NCBI GenBank assembly: GCA_013396525.1
Contig: VWYX01000219.1
Coordinates: 372,001-436,000 of the forward strand
Direction: 5' to 3'
Length of the DNA stretch: 64,000 nucleotides
From: Chaetorhynchus papuensis
Lineage: Eukaryota; Chordata; Aves; Passeriformes; Rhipiduridae
The position numbers and the translations under genes are program-made. The notes beneath the pieces are model-generated. The model was not told where the DNA came from and made no database searches. It saw only the letters and a list, made by a program, of their open reading frames with translations. Positions 35,901 through 48,965 of the stretch are shown here, piece after piece (position 1 is the first letter of the stretch; each line of letters starts with the position of its first letter).

Positions 35901-38900
35901 CCCACCAGGGACTCCAGCTGGAGAGGAGTGGCAGGTTTGGGGCATGGCTGGTGCAGGTCCTCACCCATGGCTCCTGCTCAGTGAGGTGCAGGCAGAAGGT
36001 AAACACACGACCTGGCAGAGGCTGGTGTTTAATGCCTGGGGTATTTAGAGCCAATATTTGATCATCCATAAATAATTGCCCTGCTGTATATGCAGGGACC
36101 TGATTTATCCTGCTCCTCGATGATACCTTCCAAGCTCCTCGGGGAGACATCTGTCTCCCTCTTCCTGGTGATTGATGGAGAAGGAGGAGAGCTGGCACTT
36201 GGCCCCGTCGTGCTCCTCAGAGTCAGCTCGTGGGTGTACTTCATGTCCTTCCACGGTGGTCTCTGACTCACAGCTACAGCAATGACAGATCCTCAGGGGG
36301 AGGGGGGTTATGCATGAACTCTCCCTGCTCATTTTTATGTTGAATCCCTGGCTCCTGGGGAGTTGGCGTCAGCACTGTCCAATCCCCCTTCATCCCCCAT
36401 CTCTAATTCTTGCCAACTCAGAAGTGCTTCCCAGCAGCTTCCCAGGTGAGGTTTGTCTCTGGGAGCCACGCTTCCTCTGTTTGAGCAGATTTTATTCCAC
36501 GTTGAATGATTTACTGCCCCAAAGCAGAGGGGGGGGACGAGGCGCATCCCTGGAGGGGCTGCAGCTCGGCCTTGTGCTCTGCTCCGGCGCTCGGCTGCGC
36601 GCACAAGTAGCAGCACGACCGTCTCCTGCTGGGACTCCCCCTGCAAGCTCCGTGCCAGCCCCTTGGCCAGGGAGCCCACGTGGCAACAGGCCTGAGCACG
36701 GCACAGGCGGGCCACGCTCCACGTATCAAAGCATCACTCCTGCCCCGGGCAGCAGCGCGTGGGCTGGAGCCGCAGTCGCGCGCCCGCAGGTGGGTTTGGA
36801 GAAGACGCAGAGGAGAGGGGAGCCTGGGGCAGTGGAAAGAGGGAGGGAGGCAACCTGTGAGGTTTTTGGGGATGCTCTGGGGTTCAGGGAGTAGCCAGTC
36901 ACAGGTGTCTCCCGTGTGCTGGAGCCCTTCTGGCCATTGGCAGGTTTCATGAGGACTGTTCGGGTCTGGGGAACGTCAGAGGTTGTGTAGCCCTGCTTTC
37001 CACCGTTTGCTATTGAGGTTTGCTAACATAAGGAGTCATAGTCAGGTTCAGACGTCATAAAAACCTTTCCATGGCTATGTTTGATATCCCCATCACCCCT
37101 GAAAGCAGTTTCCCCACAGGCTGGGTCCTAGAGAAGGTCCAGTTTGGGGTCAGATGGTGACTGGCACCAAAGGAGGCAGAAAAAACTCCAAAGAGGAGAA
37201 AACAATGAGACCGTCAGTGTCACAAACCTTTCAGCCTCCTCCAGCCAGTTGCTCAGCCCAGGCCTGAGAGACCTTTCCCAGGCACAGAGAAGTGCAAATA
37301 ATACCCAGGGGGCAGATGTGCCAAGGCCAGAGACAGCACAGCCCCTTCCCAGCAGGCAGCCAGCCCAGGCAGTTCTGCCCAAGAGCCACCATCCAGCAGG
37401 GTGGCAGAGATGGTGCTGCCTCCAACCAGGATGAGCAGTTTTTCCTCCAGGCAGACCAGTGGTGGTCAGCACTGGGACACAATACATGGCATCATGCCGG
37501 GCTCCTGGAGCTGCTGCTAGAAGTGTGAACTCCACCCCAAGGAGACTGCTGGGGAGCTCAGGGGGGGTTTGGAGGCATTTGTGGGGGAGGAACTCTAGGT
37601 TTGGTCAACAAAAAGGGTTTAGGGACTGAGAGGCTCGCAGCTCTGGGTTCCAGAGCATGTCCTTCCTCCACCTCTGAGTATTTGACCCACTCCTTGCACC
37701 ACCACTGCTTCCTTCCCTTGGTCCTGTTGCACTGAAGCCACCGGGTGTCACCTGCCCTGCTGCATCAGAGGGACAGTGACTGTAGCAGAAGGGATGTAGG
37801 GTCCACTCCCCATCCCAGCCTCTGGGATAAGGTGGGATGACACAGGGGTGAGTGACAGGAAGGACGTTTTCAGCCTGGCAGGGCCTGGCACACCTCCAAA
37901 GGTACCAGCACCAGCAAGACCCCACATATATCTGCTTCAGGCCACCCAGTCAGCAAACCCTTGAGCTTGGAGCACTGGTCCCCTCCACATGGGCTCTGAC
38001 CTTTGCTACTGGTGGCTGGGGAGAAGCACGGGGTGTTGCAGCAACCTACAAGAGGCAGCTGGGGAGGAGGATGCAGCTTTTTGCTATTTCAGAGAGCAGG
38101 GAGGAAGAGGAAGGGCTGCTAACAAAGACCGAAACTAGAAAATGACAACGATGACAAAAAACCTGCTCCCATTTAGGGAACCAAATGCTTTTGTTTCCTG
38201 AGGTGACCAGGACAGCGCAAACTGAGAGACACACATGAGAGGCACACATTCCAGTTGCCGAGTGGCAGCTCCTCAGGTCCCAGGGTGAGGGTGGGGCTGT
38301 TTCAGCTGGAAAGCACCAGAGGCCCTTCCAGCCCCCTCAGTCCCTGACCTGCCCAGGGGCCGGGAGGTGCCTTTGCCCTCCCTCCTTTGCCTGGCTCCCC
38401 TCCATCCTCTTCCCCAGCCACTGTCCAGGAGTGGCTGCCTTGCCATCACACCCCAGAGCCAGGGACTGCACTGGGGGCAGCCAAGGAGGTGGTAGCCAAT
38501 GGTATCACATTTTTGGGAGATTTTGGGGCTCACAGTGATGCTGAGGAATGAAGAGGGAGAAGCATGGCCTCCCCTATAGCCACGTCTGCTGCTGCCCATC
38601 CTGCTGCTGGCTCCTCTGGAGCTGGAGGAGCAACAAGCCCACCTCCCCCTCGTCAGCTCTGCTCCTCTCTGCCCCTTCCCGCAGCGAGACTCCCTGACCC
38701 CACTCCAGCTCCTCATTCACAGACAGTAAAATTCTTCTTCTTGAGACAAACAAACAGACAGCCCCTGCCCCAGGGGGCCTGTGGTCAAGGCGAGGAGATG
38801 CCATGTTATTTGGTTTCTTCTCTATTTTCATTTTGGCTCTTAGACTTGCAGATGGGCTCCAGCCACAAAGTCTGGAGGCATATCCAGCTTCCAGCAACTC

Positions 38901-41900
38901 CTGACTTGGGTGGAGGCTGAATCCAGGCTGTTGATTTAGTCCCTCTCTATTTCTGGTGCTGGGTTTATACCTAATTTTATTCTATACAGTTATGGATAGA
39001 ACTAAACAGAGCGTGAGAATTTCAGCAGGGAGGTGAAGGGATGCTTTATGAATGAAACATTTGTTAGTGCGAGGTTTCGGCAAGAGGAAGGGACACAAAC
39101 TGGCAGGAGGAGCACAGTGTGGGGGGATGCCACGGGTCCTGCAAGGGGTTTAATCCACAGAAGGCTCCACCCAGACCCACCCACGCTTTGGCTGCAGTTT
39201 TCCTGCTCACAGAGCAGCTCTGGGAATTGGGGCTGAATCCCATCTGCATCTCAGTAGCAGCTCAGGAGAAGTCAAGGCACGCTCAGGACCTGAGGACAGA
39301 GCTGCAACTCCAGAATGTGCTGGATCCATCTTCCCTGCTCCTGCCATGGCTGATGGTGGGTTTCCAACCCCTCGGGGCTGTGGGGCAGGCTCAGAGGGAA
39401 ATGCCATCTGCTGCAGTCAGGGGCAAAACTCCCACTGGTGGAAAAGGACAAGGACTGCAGGGGTTTGGCCTCCATCTCCAAGAGAGAGCTGTGGTAGCTC
39501 TGACCTGCCTCAGCACTTCATCAGTCCTGTTTTGTACTTGATGTGGATCGTAGCCTGGGGAGATGTTATCCGACCATGACTCTGCTCCTCACATCCTCTG
39601 CTACTCCTCCTCCTCCCTTAGATCTGTCTGATGGGAGAAATTATCTTGTTTTCTGGAGCTTTTACCAAACTGCAAGGGGTTTTCCAAAACATCTGGAACA
39701 GCTCATGGAGCTGGAGTGGAGTGTAGAGCTGAGGGTGGAAATAGGGTCATGGAAACGGAGGCACCCTGTTAGATTAATGCTTGAGAGCGACACTTGGGAC
39801 GGGCTGGGTTCAAATCCTCACCCCACTCACTCACAAAAGAAAACAGCTGGCAAAGTGAGACCCTCTCCACACCACCACGTGCCTCTGGGTCCTGCTCCCC
39901 AGGGACCATGCCTGGAGGAGGACCCACCAGTGCCCACCTCAGCACAGGGATGTGGCACCGTGCTCTGAAGGGCAGCGTGGGTGTTTTGGTCTCCCAGACC
40001 CAAGCCCTGCTCCTATATTCGGGCTGGGAGGAGCTCTAGAAAGAAGCCAGTATTTTGCAAAGGGCAATGAGGCCCCTTGGGTTATTTGGAGGCTGCCAGC
40101 TTGGCACCCATCTCTGCTGAAATACTGAGATGGCTTTGAATACAAAGCAACGTGTAGTTAATTAAAGGAGGGGTGTAACTGATGCCAATCCCAGAAAATG
40201 ATGAAAATAGACCTCTGCTAACTTCTTCATTTCTACAGGGCCAGGATTTGGACTGATAAAGAGGATCTTGTCAATGCCACAGCCCTGGTTGTGTGGTTTG
40301 ACTTGGCGTCAGGCTGTGGTACAAATAGAGCTGGAGCTGAGTCTGCTGCTCAGATAAATTGATAAATTCTAACGATGCAAACCTATCACAGCTCACCTCT
40401 TGGGAGGACAAACGGGGCTGGAGGTGCAGCTGCCCTGGGGAAGTGTGTGGGGTTCACAGTGGGGTTGCAAAGGGATTGGTTCTTGAGCCTCCCCAGTTTT
40501 ACCTGTTAAGGGAAAAAATAAAACCCTTCTGGTAATATTTTTAGACAGCTGCTAAAATATAAGCTGGATCACTCAACTTGGTGCAAGCCAGAACTGCCTC
40601 TTTTTGTACAACCACAAGGAGATTCTAGGAACAGAAGGGGAAGGTGTGATTTATAGGATGGGACAACCTCTTTCTTGGAAAGGAAAATATGTGGAAGCCA
40701 TGGCAGAACCATGACTTTTAGCCTTATTTTGGTGGGACAACCTCTAGAAATGTTTCTGTGGTCCCTTGGGGATAATCCAGGCTCCCGGGGCCAGTCCTCA
40801 GATTTGTGTTTCAAGGTCCTGCAGTAACTCTGACTGCATCCCCTCAGCTGTGGGGGCAGCCACTGTCCCTGGCTGTGGTGGGGTGAGGATGGAGGGTGTA
40901 TTTCCTGTGGCTGTGACAATAGGGTGAGAGCAGGGAGGGCAATGTCCCCAGCTCTGGTGTCCCCTTGCCAAGAGCAGGGTGGCACATTGGGAGTGTCCAG
41001 GAAAAGAGCCCCAGAAGTGATTCAGGGCCTGGAAATGTTGCTCATGCAGACAGGGTGGAGAAGCTCAGTTTATTTTGTATTATTTTTTTTTTTGTTATTC
41101 ATTTTAGCACTATATATTGAAAAGTTTTGGCTGATGGATGATGATATCCCTAAATATCAGGACTGGGACGGGAAAGGGTTTCCTGGGCCAACAGGAAAAA
41201 CAGGATAAGATCAAATGAATGAATACAAAAGGGTATAACTTTGGGCTGAAATGAACACTAAGGTCATCTGAAAACTTTAAATGGAGACTGCAACATTTAA
41301 GTTGCCCATTTCTGTGCATTGATTGCCATGAAATCTTCAACTTCTGCAGAGAACATTTGGGAGTTCAGGGTGAGGGATTCTTGCATGCTGCGGCTGTGCC
41401 TCCACCTGCCAGCCCACAACAGGCTGGCGGGTTTTAAACCCGAGATTTAAACACTGATGGCCTCAGGCTTTCCTATTCAGGCAAGAAAACAAGCTGTGAA
41501 AAAGTAAACATGTCACTGAGGAATTTTCCTTTCAGATGGGTTGATCTTTCTGAGCTCAGAGAAAGGACACAAGGAAGCTGCTGTCAGACATGAGGATACC
41601 AGCCTTGACTTCACAAATATTTGAATAATATTTGCTGAACTTTATGTGTTATTCCACAAGAACTTAAAAAAAAATATATAAAAAAGGAAGAGAACAGGTT
41701 TCACTGGACTCTGCCAGATGTGATTCCCTCAGGTAACCTCACTGCTCACCCCAGGTTCAGCAGCTGCCATCACCACTGGCTGCACTCGCCCCAGCACCCC
41801 TGGATGGAATCCTTGTGGGAGCAAAAGCTCCAGGAGTGGTGGTGACCCACGGGACACCATGCCTGGCAGGGCACCAGGAGACCCTGCCCCGTCTCCATCA

Positions 41901-43304
41901 CAGCCCACAGACACCCATGGAATGCTGCCACAGGGATGGGCGCCGCCCCTCGCTGAGCGCACAGACGGGACATTGTTGATGTAGGACCTCCCTCAAGTGC
42001 CTTTGCTGTTGAGCTCCCTCTGCGGTTTCCTGTATTTGAACCCCTTATCACAGCCCTGCCGCCAGAATATGTGCTGGGGAGGGTGAGTTTTATGGGTTGA
42101 TAAGGTTTTATTGCAGCCAGGCTTACTGATGGGTGTCTGAAATAAAGAGGTGGGGAACCTGCGGAGACGGGGTCTAGGCAGTTCCAATTTCCACTAAACT
42201 CAGTAGTCTGGACACAGGTTTTAAGTAAAACCCAGGCAGTTTAGAGTCCAGCCCAGGCATACCTGGGGAAGTCCATGTCAGAGAGCTCCAGGGCAGCTGC
42301 AGTTTGTACCAAGGAGTTGGATTGCACTGAAATATTTATTTCCATCCCCTGGCAGGAGGAAGCAGCCACAGGGATGTGGTGTCTGCAGCACCCTGCCCAC
42401 ACCTCGGCCCCATAACTCACCTCAGGAACCCCTCAGAACAGTGAGGGCCCCCCCACTGCACCCCACCAGGCCAACCCACTGGGAATGGAGCAATTTGCAG
42501 CCTCTTCTGCCTCAGTTTCCCTCTCTGCTCCACACGCTTCCATCACAGCCTTCCTTCCAACGTGGGCCAAGTTCTTCTCCTGGCGGCAGTTTGCATTTAA
42601 CTTTTTCTCTTCCTCAGCATCAGATTAGAAATAAATTAAACTGGTCACTAATGACTTTGCCAGGTGCTGACTCCTCCTGCACTTCAGCTCTGAGTGTGCC
42701 TCTGTGTGCGTGTGTACGAGCGACGAACAATGATTAAAGAGGCTTTATTAGTCCCATGACTAAGCTGTAATAGGAAAAACTTGTGTCCCTCCTGACAGTG
42801 ACCAGCACGGGGGGAACAGCTCTCTGTGAGTGCTCTGCCCCTGCTCCTGTGCAGAGGACAACGCTGTGGCCACATTAGAGGGTTTTTCAATCTCTTTTAC
42901 CCTGGTGAACACGCAGGGAACATAACGTCAGACACAAAGATGGTTGTGTGACGTCTCTTCGAGCTGTTTGTGGTCCCATGTGTCTCCTCCCAGCTGGAGT
43001 GGCTGTTCCCAGGGTGCTGCAGGGGAGGGGGGGCTCTCACCATCCAGTTCTCTCCCACCTGTCCCTGCTCATGGGGATGGTGGTCCATCCAAGGACACAG
43101 GGTGATGTGGAGGCTGCAGTTCTCGGGAAAGGATTTGTCTGCAAGGACTTGAACCAATCTTCCCCTAAACGCTTGCTGTGACCTGACCTGCAGCACAGAA
43201 ACCCCCACAGCACTGCCAGGGAGCCTGCTCTTCCTGATTTATCCATCAGTCTAATAGAAGAATTACCTTCTTATAAACCTCACCTTGCTCCTACCCACCC
43301 AAAC

Positions 43305-43351
43305 ACACCAGAACCTTTGCACACCAAACCTTTCCACACCAGAACCTTTCC
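43305..43351. repeat. Three-copy 15-16 bp tandem repeat
   Basis: ACACCAGAACCTTTGC, ACACCAAACCTTTCC and ACACCAGAACCTTTCC follow each other directly at 43305, 43321 and 43336. Confidence 0.9.
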
Positions 43352-44329
43352 AGAATAAGTCTTCTACTTCTGAGGTGGCAGATACCAGGACATTCCCCTG
43401 GCTGCTCTCTGAATTGCAGGGCATGAACAAACATCTTCAGGAGAGATGTTGTTGGACACCGGCTGTGGCTGTGCTGTCGGCATCCCTTGGTCCCAGGGAT
43501 GTGTGACTGTCCTGGACCCAGCACCAGGGAAATGAATTAGGGACTTCTGGGACCTGGGATGTGCTGTGGGAGCAGCAGGTCACATAAACAAAGCAGCCCA
43601 AAGTTACTGCTGCTGTCTCTGAGAGAAGGGACCAATTATTTCAAGTATTCTGGGCCAACAGATACAAACTGTGGCCAGACACAGAGCCTGCCCTGTGGAT
43701 GTAAATCTGTCAGGAGTCCAGGAATGGACAGATGGGGAAAGGGCTGATTTTTACATTTTGGTTGAGAGCTCTTCCCAGCTCTCCCATCCCCACCACATCT
43801 CAGCAGAGCGATGCTCTGCACTTCTGCCATGCTGCAGCCGGCCAGGGGATCGTGCTGAGGAAATTTCAGGGAGCAACTCAATTATTGCAGTAAAGAGAGA
43901 AAACAGAGCAAGATATTTTCTTTCCTCCCCCATACCTCCACTCCCGGGGCATCCCTTCAAAAGCTTCATTAGTGTCAGAGGAGGCAGAAGGCAAACACTG
44001 GGAGTGGGCTGCCCTTTCCCCTGGACCCGCTGCTTCTGAATCACCCTGGGCTTGCAGCGCTTCCTGCAAATGCCCCCCTGGGCCAGCCAGCCCATCCCGC
44101 CCTCCTGCAGCACCCGGCACTGCCAGCCCCGCTCGCATACAAAGGAGGTTGCATCATAACTGCTTTTTAAACTCTGAGGCTTTTGAAGTCAAAGCCAAAG
44201 TTTGTTTTTACGCCTGGTTCGAGCCAAGTCCCTTGTTCCAATGTTTACGAGAGTCTCTTTGGTTAGCAGGAGCTCACCTCACCTTTATAACAGTTGGGTT
44301 ATCTCAGCAATGTTTGTCCAGATTGGCAA

Positions 44330-44395
44330 GAATCTGGGCTCTTGAAGAACTGAAAATCAAAGGAATCTGGGCTCTGGAAGGACTGAAAATCAACG
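44330..44395. repeat. 33-bp tandem duplication
   Basis: The segment beginning GAATCTGGGCTCT and ending near GAAAATCAAAG occurs at 44330-44362 and again at 44363-44395 with only a few substitutions. Confidence 0.92.
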
Positions 44396-45270
44396 TCATG
44401 AGAGACACCAAACAACAGCTCTGCTGGAAGACTTCCAGCTCTCTCTTCAGCTGTGGCTGAGATTATCTGGATTCCCTGGAGGGGAAGAGACATATTTTGA
44501 GGATAGACGTCCTTCAGAGGCAACAGGGAGAACCTCAGAAACAGGGCCTTGAAGTCCACAGGGTGGGGATTGAGTCAGCTGCACCATCGCACACCCCACA
44601 ACCACAGAGCAGGAAAATGATGCTCCAAACCAGGCGGCAGGGACCTGCAGCATTCCCAGGAGCAGCGGGTTTGAGCAGGGAGTGAGTGTTCCTCCACTTC
44701 TGGGCTGATTTTGGAGCTGTGCAGCCACTGTGACAGCTCTGGGATGTCACCTGGCTTGCTGGCAGCAGCAGGACGCTCCCAGGATCCCTGTGTGTTCTCT
44801 GCTGAGTATTTGCAGGGCACCGCTTTACAGGCACCACCCTGGCCGTTCACAGCACCCCGGTTTTCCCCGAAATCAAGCAGCCAGGCCTTCTGCTTGGAAT
44901 ACACATCCCGACTGAAGGGCTGAGGCTGAGCTGGCAGCAGGGGGAACCACCACCCCCAGCAGGAGAGCGGGGAACGGGCTGAGTAACCTCAACCCAAATA
45001 CCTCACCCCGGGCATGGAGCGCAGGAGGCGTTCCGGGGAAATCTGGGCCGGAGGATGAAAGCTGAGTGGTTAATGCAGCGTCTTCTCTGAGCCGACTTTC
45101 CAGTCGCGGCTTGCACGGGCTTCCTTGCGGACATCTGGCAGATGGGCCAGGAGAGGAATGTAATGAGTTGTGCAGATGGGAGGTGCCGCGCTCAGGTTGC
45201 AGCCGTGGGGCAGGGAGTCAGTGTTTTGTTTATAAACACAGGCAGGATGATTAAGATAAGAAGGGGATGG

Positions 45271-45287
45271 TAATTAAATTAAATTAA
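45271..45287. promoter_or_regulatory. Clustered homeodomain-type cores (TAATTAAATTAAATTAA)
   Basis: Overlapping TAAT/ATTA cores in a pentanucleotide rhythm, with a GATA-type AGATAA at about 45254. It could equally be a short AT microsatellite. Confidence 0.25.
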
Positions 45288-48200
45288 GGCTCTGGAAGTC
45301 GTTAGATGAGCCTGAAAACATCAGCCGTCACTTGAATTCCTAGTTCTGCTGAGCGCTCCTCGGGGTTCACTGTGATGGAGCATCAGAGGGTGACTGACGG
45401 GGGAGCAGGAGGCTCTCATCAGCTCAGTGGGGAAGAGATGGACACAGTTATATCCAAACAGGGGAGACAGCGGGGAGCCAGGTAAAAATGAAACACCAGA
45501 GCTTCAGGGATGGAAGGGAAAGTCCACAAAGGTTCTTCCCATTCCCCTGGGAAAAGCATTCCCAAAGCACGGATGGGGAACTGAGGCATTGTGGAATGAA
45601 GGGACAAGGTTCCCACCAGGATTTTGGTACAGATGGTGCAATGAGGAGAGTTTTGCAGAAGTCAGTTGGGTTGTAAATGTCCCTTCACATCCAGAGCATC
45701 TCTGCAGATGGCTGGGAGCCTCTTGGTGAGAAGTGGGAAGCAACCGGATGAGTGGGGTGAACAGACTGGGAAAGGCAGAGCTGAGAGGCATTTCTTTGCT
45801 GAGGGGGTGGCAAAGCCTGTCACCCACTGACTGAGGGGTAGGACAAGTTAGGAGAAAAATTAGTTAGGAAGTGTGACAGCTGAGGTGCAGGTTTTGGATG
45901 GGTTTATGTATCCAGCATGGAGGCTGCAGCTGTACCTGTGTCAGCTAAGAGAAAATGATGCTGACAAACCCACCCAGGACTGGGGGCTTGTGGCTTCTCT
46001 TCCCAGGGCTGCCGGTTTGCAGAGACATCCTGTGCCTGTTTATTTTTCTTTCCTGCTTGCAGTGGCCCTGATACACCTCCAAGCCTTAAATGCTTTCCCT
46101 GCTGCCCACGTGGGGTAAATTGGTCCTGGGAGCTTTTGTGCCTCTTTGGGAAGAGGGAATGGGCTGAGAAGGTCTGGATGGTGTGGGGCAGTCAGGGTGG
46201 GGGGCTGGGGCAGTTCAGGAGAAGGATGTTCCATCAACATCCGTGACCCAGAAACTTAGGTCTGCTGCTGTCCCAGCCTGGGAACCTGGCCCCAGAGTAC
46301 ATGAGGTAGAGACATGTGCTTTTTAGCTCAGGAGGTCTTTCAGCCTGCTCTCCTGGTGCCAGCCCCTTGCAAAGGGCTGTTGGGAAGCATGGAGGAAATA
46401 CCAACAGTCCTTGCAGCATTAATCACGGCCAGGATGATGAATGTAAATAAAAACCCCCTTGGATGGATCCTTGGAGAGGGGGAGAGACCCTGTTCCCACC
46501 AAGTGTTTGCAGGGTGGTGGTGGATCGAGGCTGGGCTGAGGGAAAGATTCTCTCTCACGCAAGTGTCAAGGGGAGAGCAGGTAACTCATTGATGGCTGCA
46601 CGTTTCTAATCAGGGAAGTGAGGATCCACGACAGCCCTGAGGCAGAGCACCCTGCTGACCACCTCGAGCCGGAGCACAACACACTCTCTAATCCTAGCCC
46701 CAGACCCTGGGAAACCATCGGCTCACATCCCTGTCACAGCCTGGCTGGGCATCAGGAGCTGCAGGAAGGTGACAGCTTGGTGTGATGCCGATGGAGAGGG
46801 AGGGACCACCCCGGTGAAGAGGCTGGAGCAGCTGGAAGGATGCGTAGCAGCTTTTAGGGATGGGGCTGTTGCTGCAGCGTGGGTAGGTACATCCCACGGA
46901 GCAACCAACACACTCCCAGAGCGGGTTCACTGGTTCGCACTGACAAATCCTCCCCTCTTTGCCCGACAGCCCCCACAAGGCCTTTTCCCTTCCCTCGGGG
47001 CCGTAGGGAGCGGGCTGGCAGTGGGAAGGGACGGGAGCCGCGGGCCCTGGAGCGCACGGGCTCGGGGCCAGCATTCCTGCTGCTGCTCCGCAAACAGCGC
47101 GCGTTTGTTCAGGCTGCTCGCAGCGACGAGGCACAAGCGTGCCAGGGCTTAGGGCTGCACGGCCCAGGGCTGAATTCGGTTCCTGGCACGGGCTAAGTGT
47201 GCAGTGGGAGTTCAGCATTCCCTGAGGAGCAGGAGGCACAAATCCATGGTTCCAGGTGTGCTCCAAGCCACAACCGCTGGTCCCTGTCACCTCATCTCGG
47301 TCAGTGGGACACCCCAAAGGAGGTTTCACCCACGCAGTTCTGTCCTGCTGGGGTTCCCGGGGCGGGCTGAGCTCCCCATGCAGCTCCCCGAGGGAGAAGC
47401 TGATTTTCCAAACACCCGTCTGGGGCTTTGGGCGGAGTATGTGCCGGCTTGCATCGTGCTGATCTCCCCAATTAGTCTCCCATCTCTTTTTCTCCTCTTC
47501 AAAGCACTAAGCGTCATTAATCTGTTTGGGGGATTAATGCCAGGCTGAGCTGGGGAGGACGGTCCCGGCCCTCTCACACACGCAGCCCTGCACACTAATA
47601 GTTTTTGCTACCCCGTCACAGCTGTTAAGGCTACAAAAGCCCCGAGTAATGTGATCTCCCAGGGCTCTTGTCCACAGAGGCCCAGGCACCCTGGACCCTT
47701 TTTGAAGGCAGGAATGTGGCTGAGCATGACCAAGTTTGTCCCAGCGATGGCCTTGTGCTCTCCTTCCCGACCATCCAAGCAGGAGTTAACTATGCATGAA
47801 GAATTGGATCAGCCCGTGGGACAGCCAGCCCCAGTGCCCCCTTTCTACCCTCCCAGCTCCCACCACCACACAGTGCCTCAAGTTCAGGGGTGAGTGGCCC
47901 AAGACCCAGGAGTGTGTGCTGCACTGGTGGGCACAGAAGGGTTTAAACCAAATGCAGGACAATAAGCTTGGCATAAATTCCAGATCTTTGCCCATGATTA
48001 TTTTCCCAGGAGACAATGAGTTGCACACACGCTGGAGGAGAGGTCTGACAAACCATGTGCCGTGGAAAACGGACCAGGTTGTTTGGGGATGCAAACTGCA
48101 TCCCTGTGCGTCACTTACCAGGACCCAGGGACTTCTCCAGGCCCTGAAAGGCGATGGGCAACAGCCGTACACGATACAGGAGGGTGCTGGTTGCTCTGTG

Positions 48201-48893
48201 GGAGCCTTGCTCCAGCTCTGAATGTCCTTTTCCCCCACCGCATGGCAAGGGTCAGAGAACAGCACTTGCTCTAAGCGCCCTCCCTGGTACCCAGGGCTGG
48301 GGTGCTGTGCCCCACGAGAAGGGAGCCCAGCTGTTGTTTCAGGCACTGTCTGCTGGAGACACTCCAGTCTGGATTTCAAAGCAGCTGCCGGCTCTTTCCT
48401 TGGATCTGAGGTGGCTCAGTGGGATCGGGCAGCTTTGTAATTTGAAACAATGGGGTTAGGGGGGGACTGTGCCGCGGGCAGCCCCAGCCATAGAAGGAAA
48501 GAGGATCCCACTGTGTGCACAGCCCTGCATTCCCCATCCTCCCCCTGCATCCAGTGGCCCCCAAAGCACCCGGTGGCAGAGGCCAGAGGACACAGAGATG
48601 GGCATCAGGCACAGCTGGGTCCTGTCCCTCCTGATGCTGTCACAGGTTGGGTTTGGGTTTCCCTACCTCTTGTTTTCTACACGGTGTTGAAACCCTACGC
48701 CAGGGTGGGAGATGCTCGGGGGAATTTGCAATGGCAGATGGTGGGGAAAGAGAAAAGGATGGAGCACACTGCCTGTGGGCACGGGAACACAACACCCCGG
48801 GAGGGAGTGTGGAGGGGACAGCCAAAGGTGGCCAGCCTGCAAGGAATGCTTTTAATGTCCAAAATGCAGAGGGCTTTCCTGCCTTCCCTACAG

Positions 48894-48965
48894 ACACACA
48901 CACACCTGCAGGCCAGGAACAATCCTGCTCCGGATGCCTTTTTCCTTTCTTTCTTTCTTTTTTTT
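48894..48965. repeat. Short (AC)6 and nearby (CTTT)n tracts
   Basis: Six AC units at 48894-48905 and a CTTT run at about 48945-48965, separated by unique sequence. Confidence 0.75.

Larger units (their letters stand above)
33010..45230. other. Intergenic upstream of GRIFIN, no supportable gene
   Basis: Mixed GC content. A CpG cluster at about 36570-36790 ends in CCCGCAG|GTGGGT, a splice-donor-like junction on the plus strand, but no protein is evident. Tandem repeats lie at 43305 and 44330. TTTGGGCAGGAGCTG-type duplications also occur just outside, near 31776-31809 in GRIFIN intron 1. Confidence 0.5.

Noticed and set aside
39740..39840. tRNA-like GGTTCAAATCC near 39810
   Set aside because: The flanking bases do not form a T stem and no acceptor or anticodon arm can be drawn.
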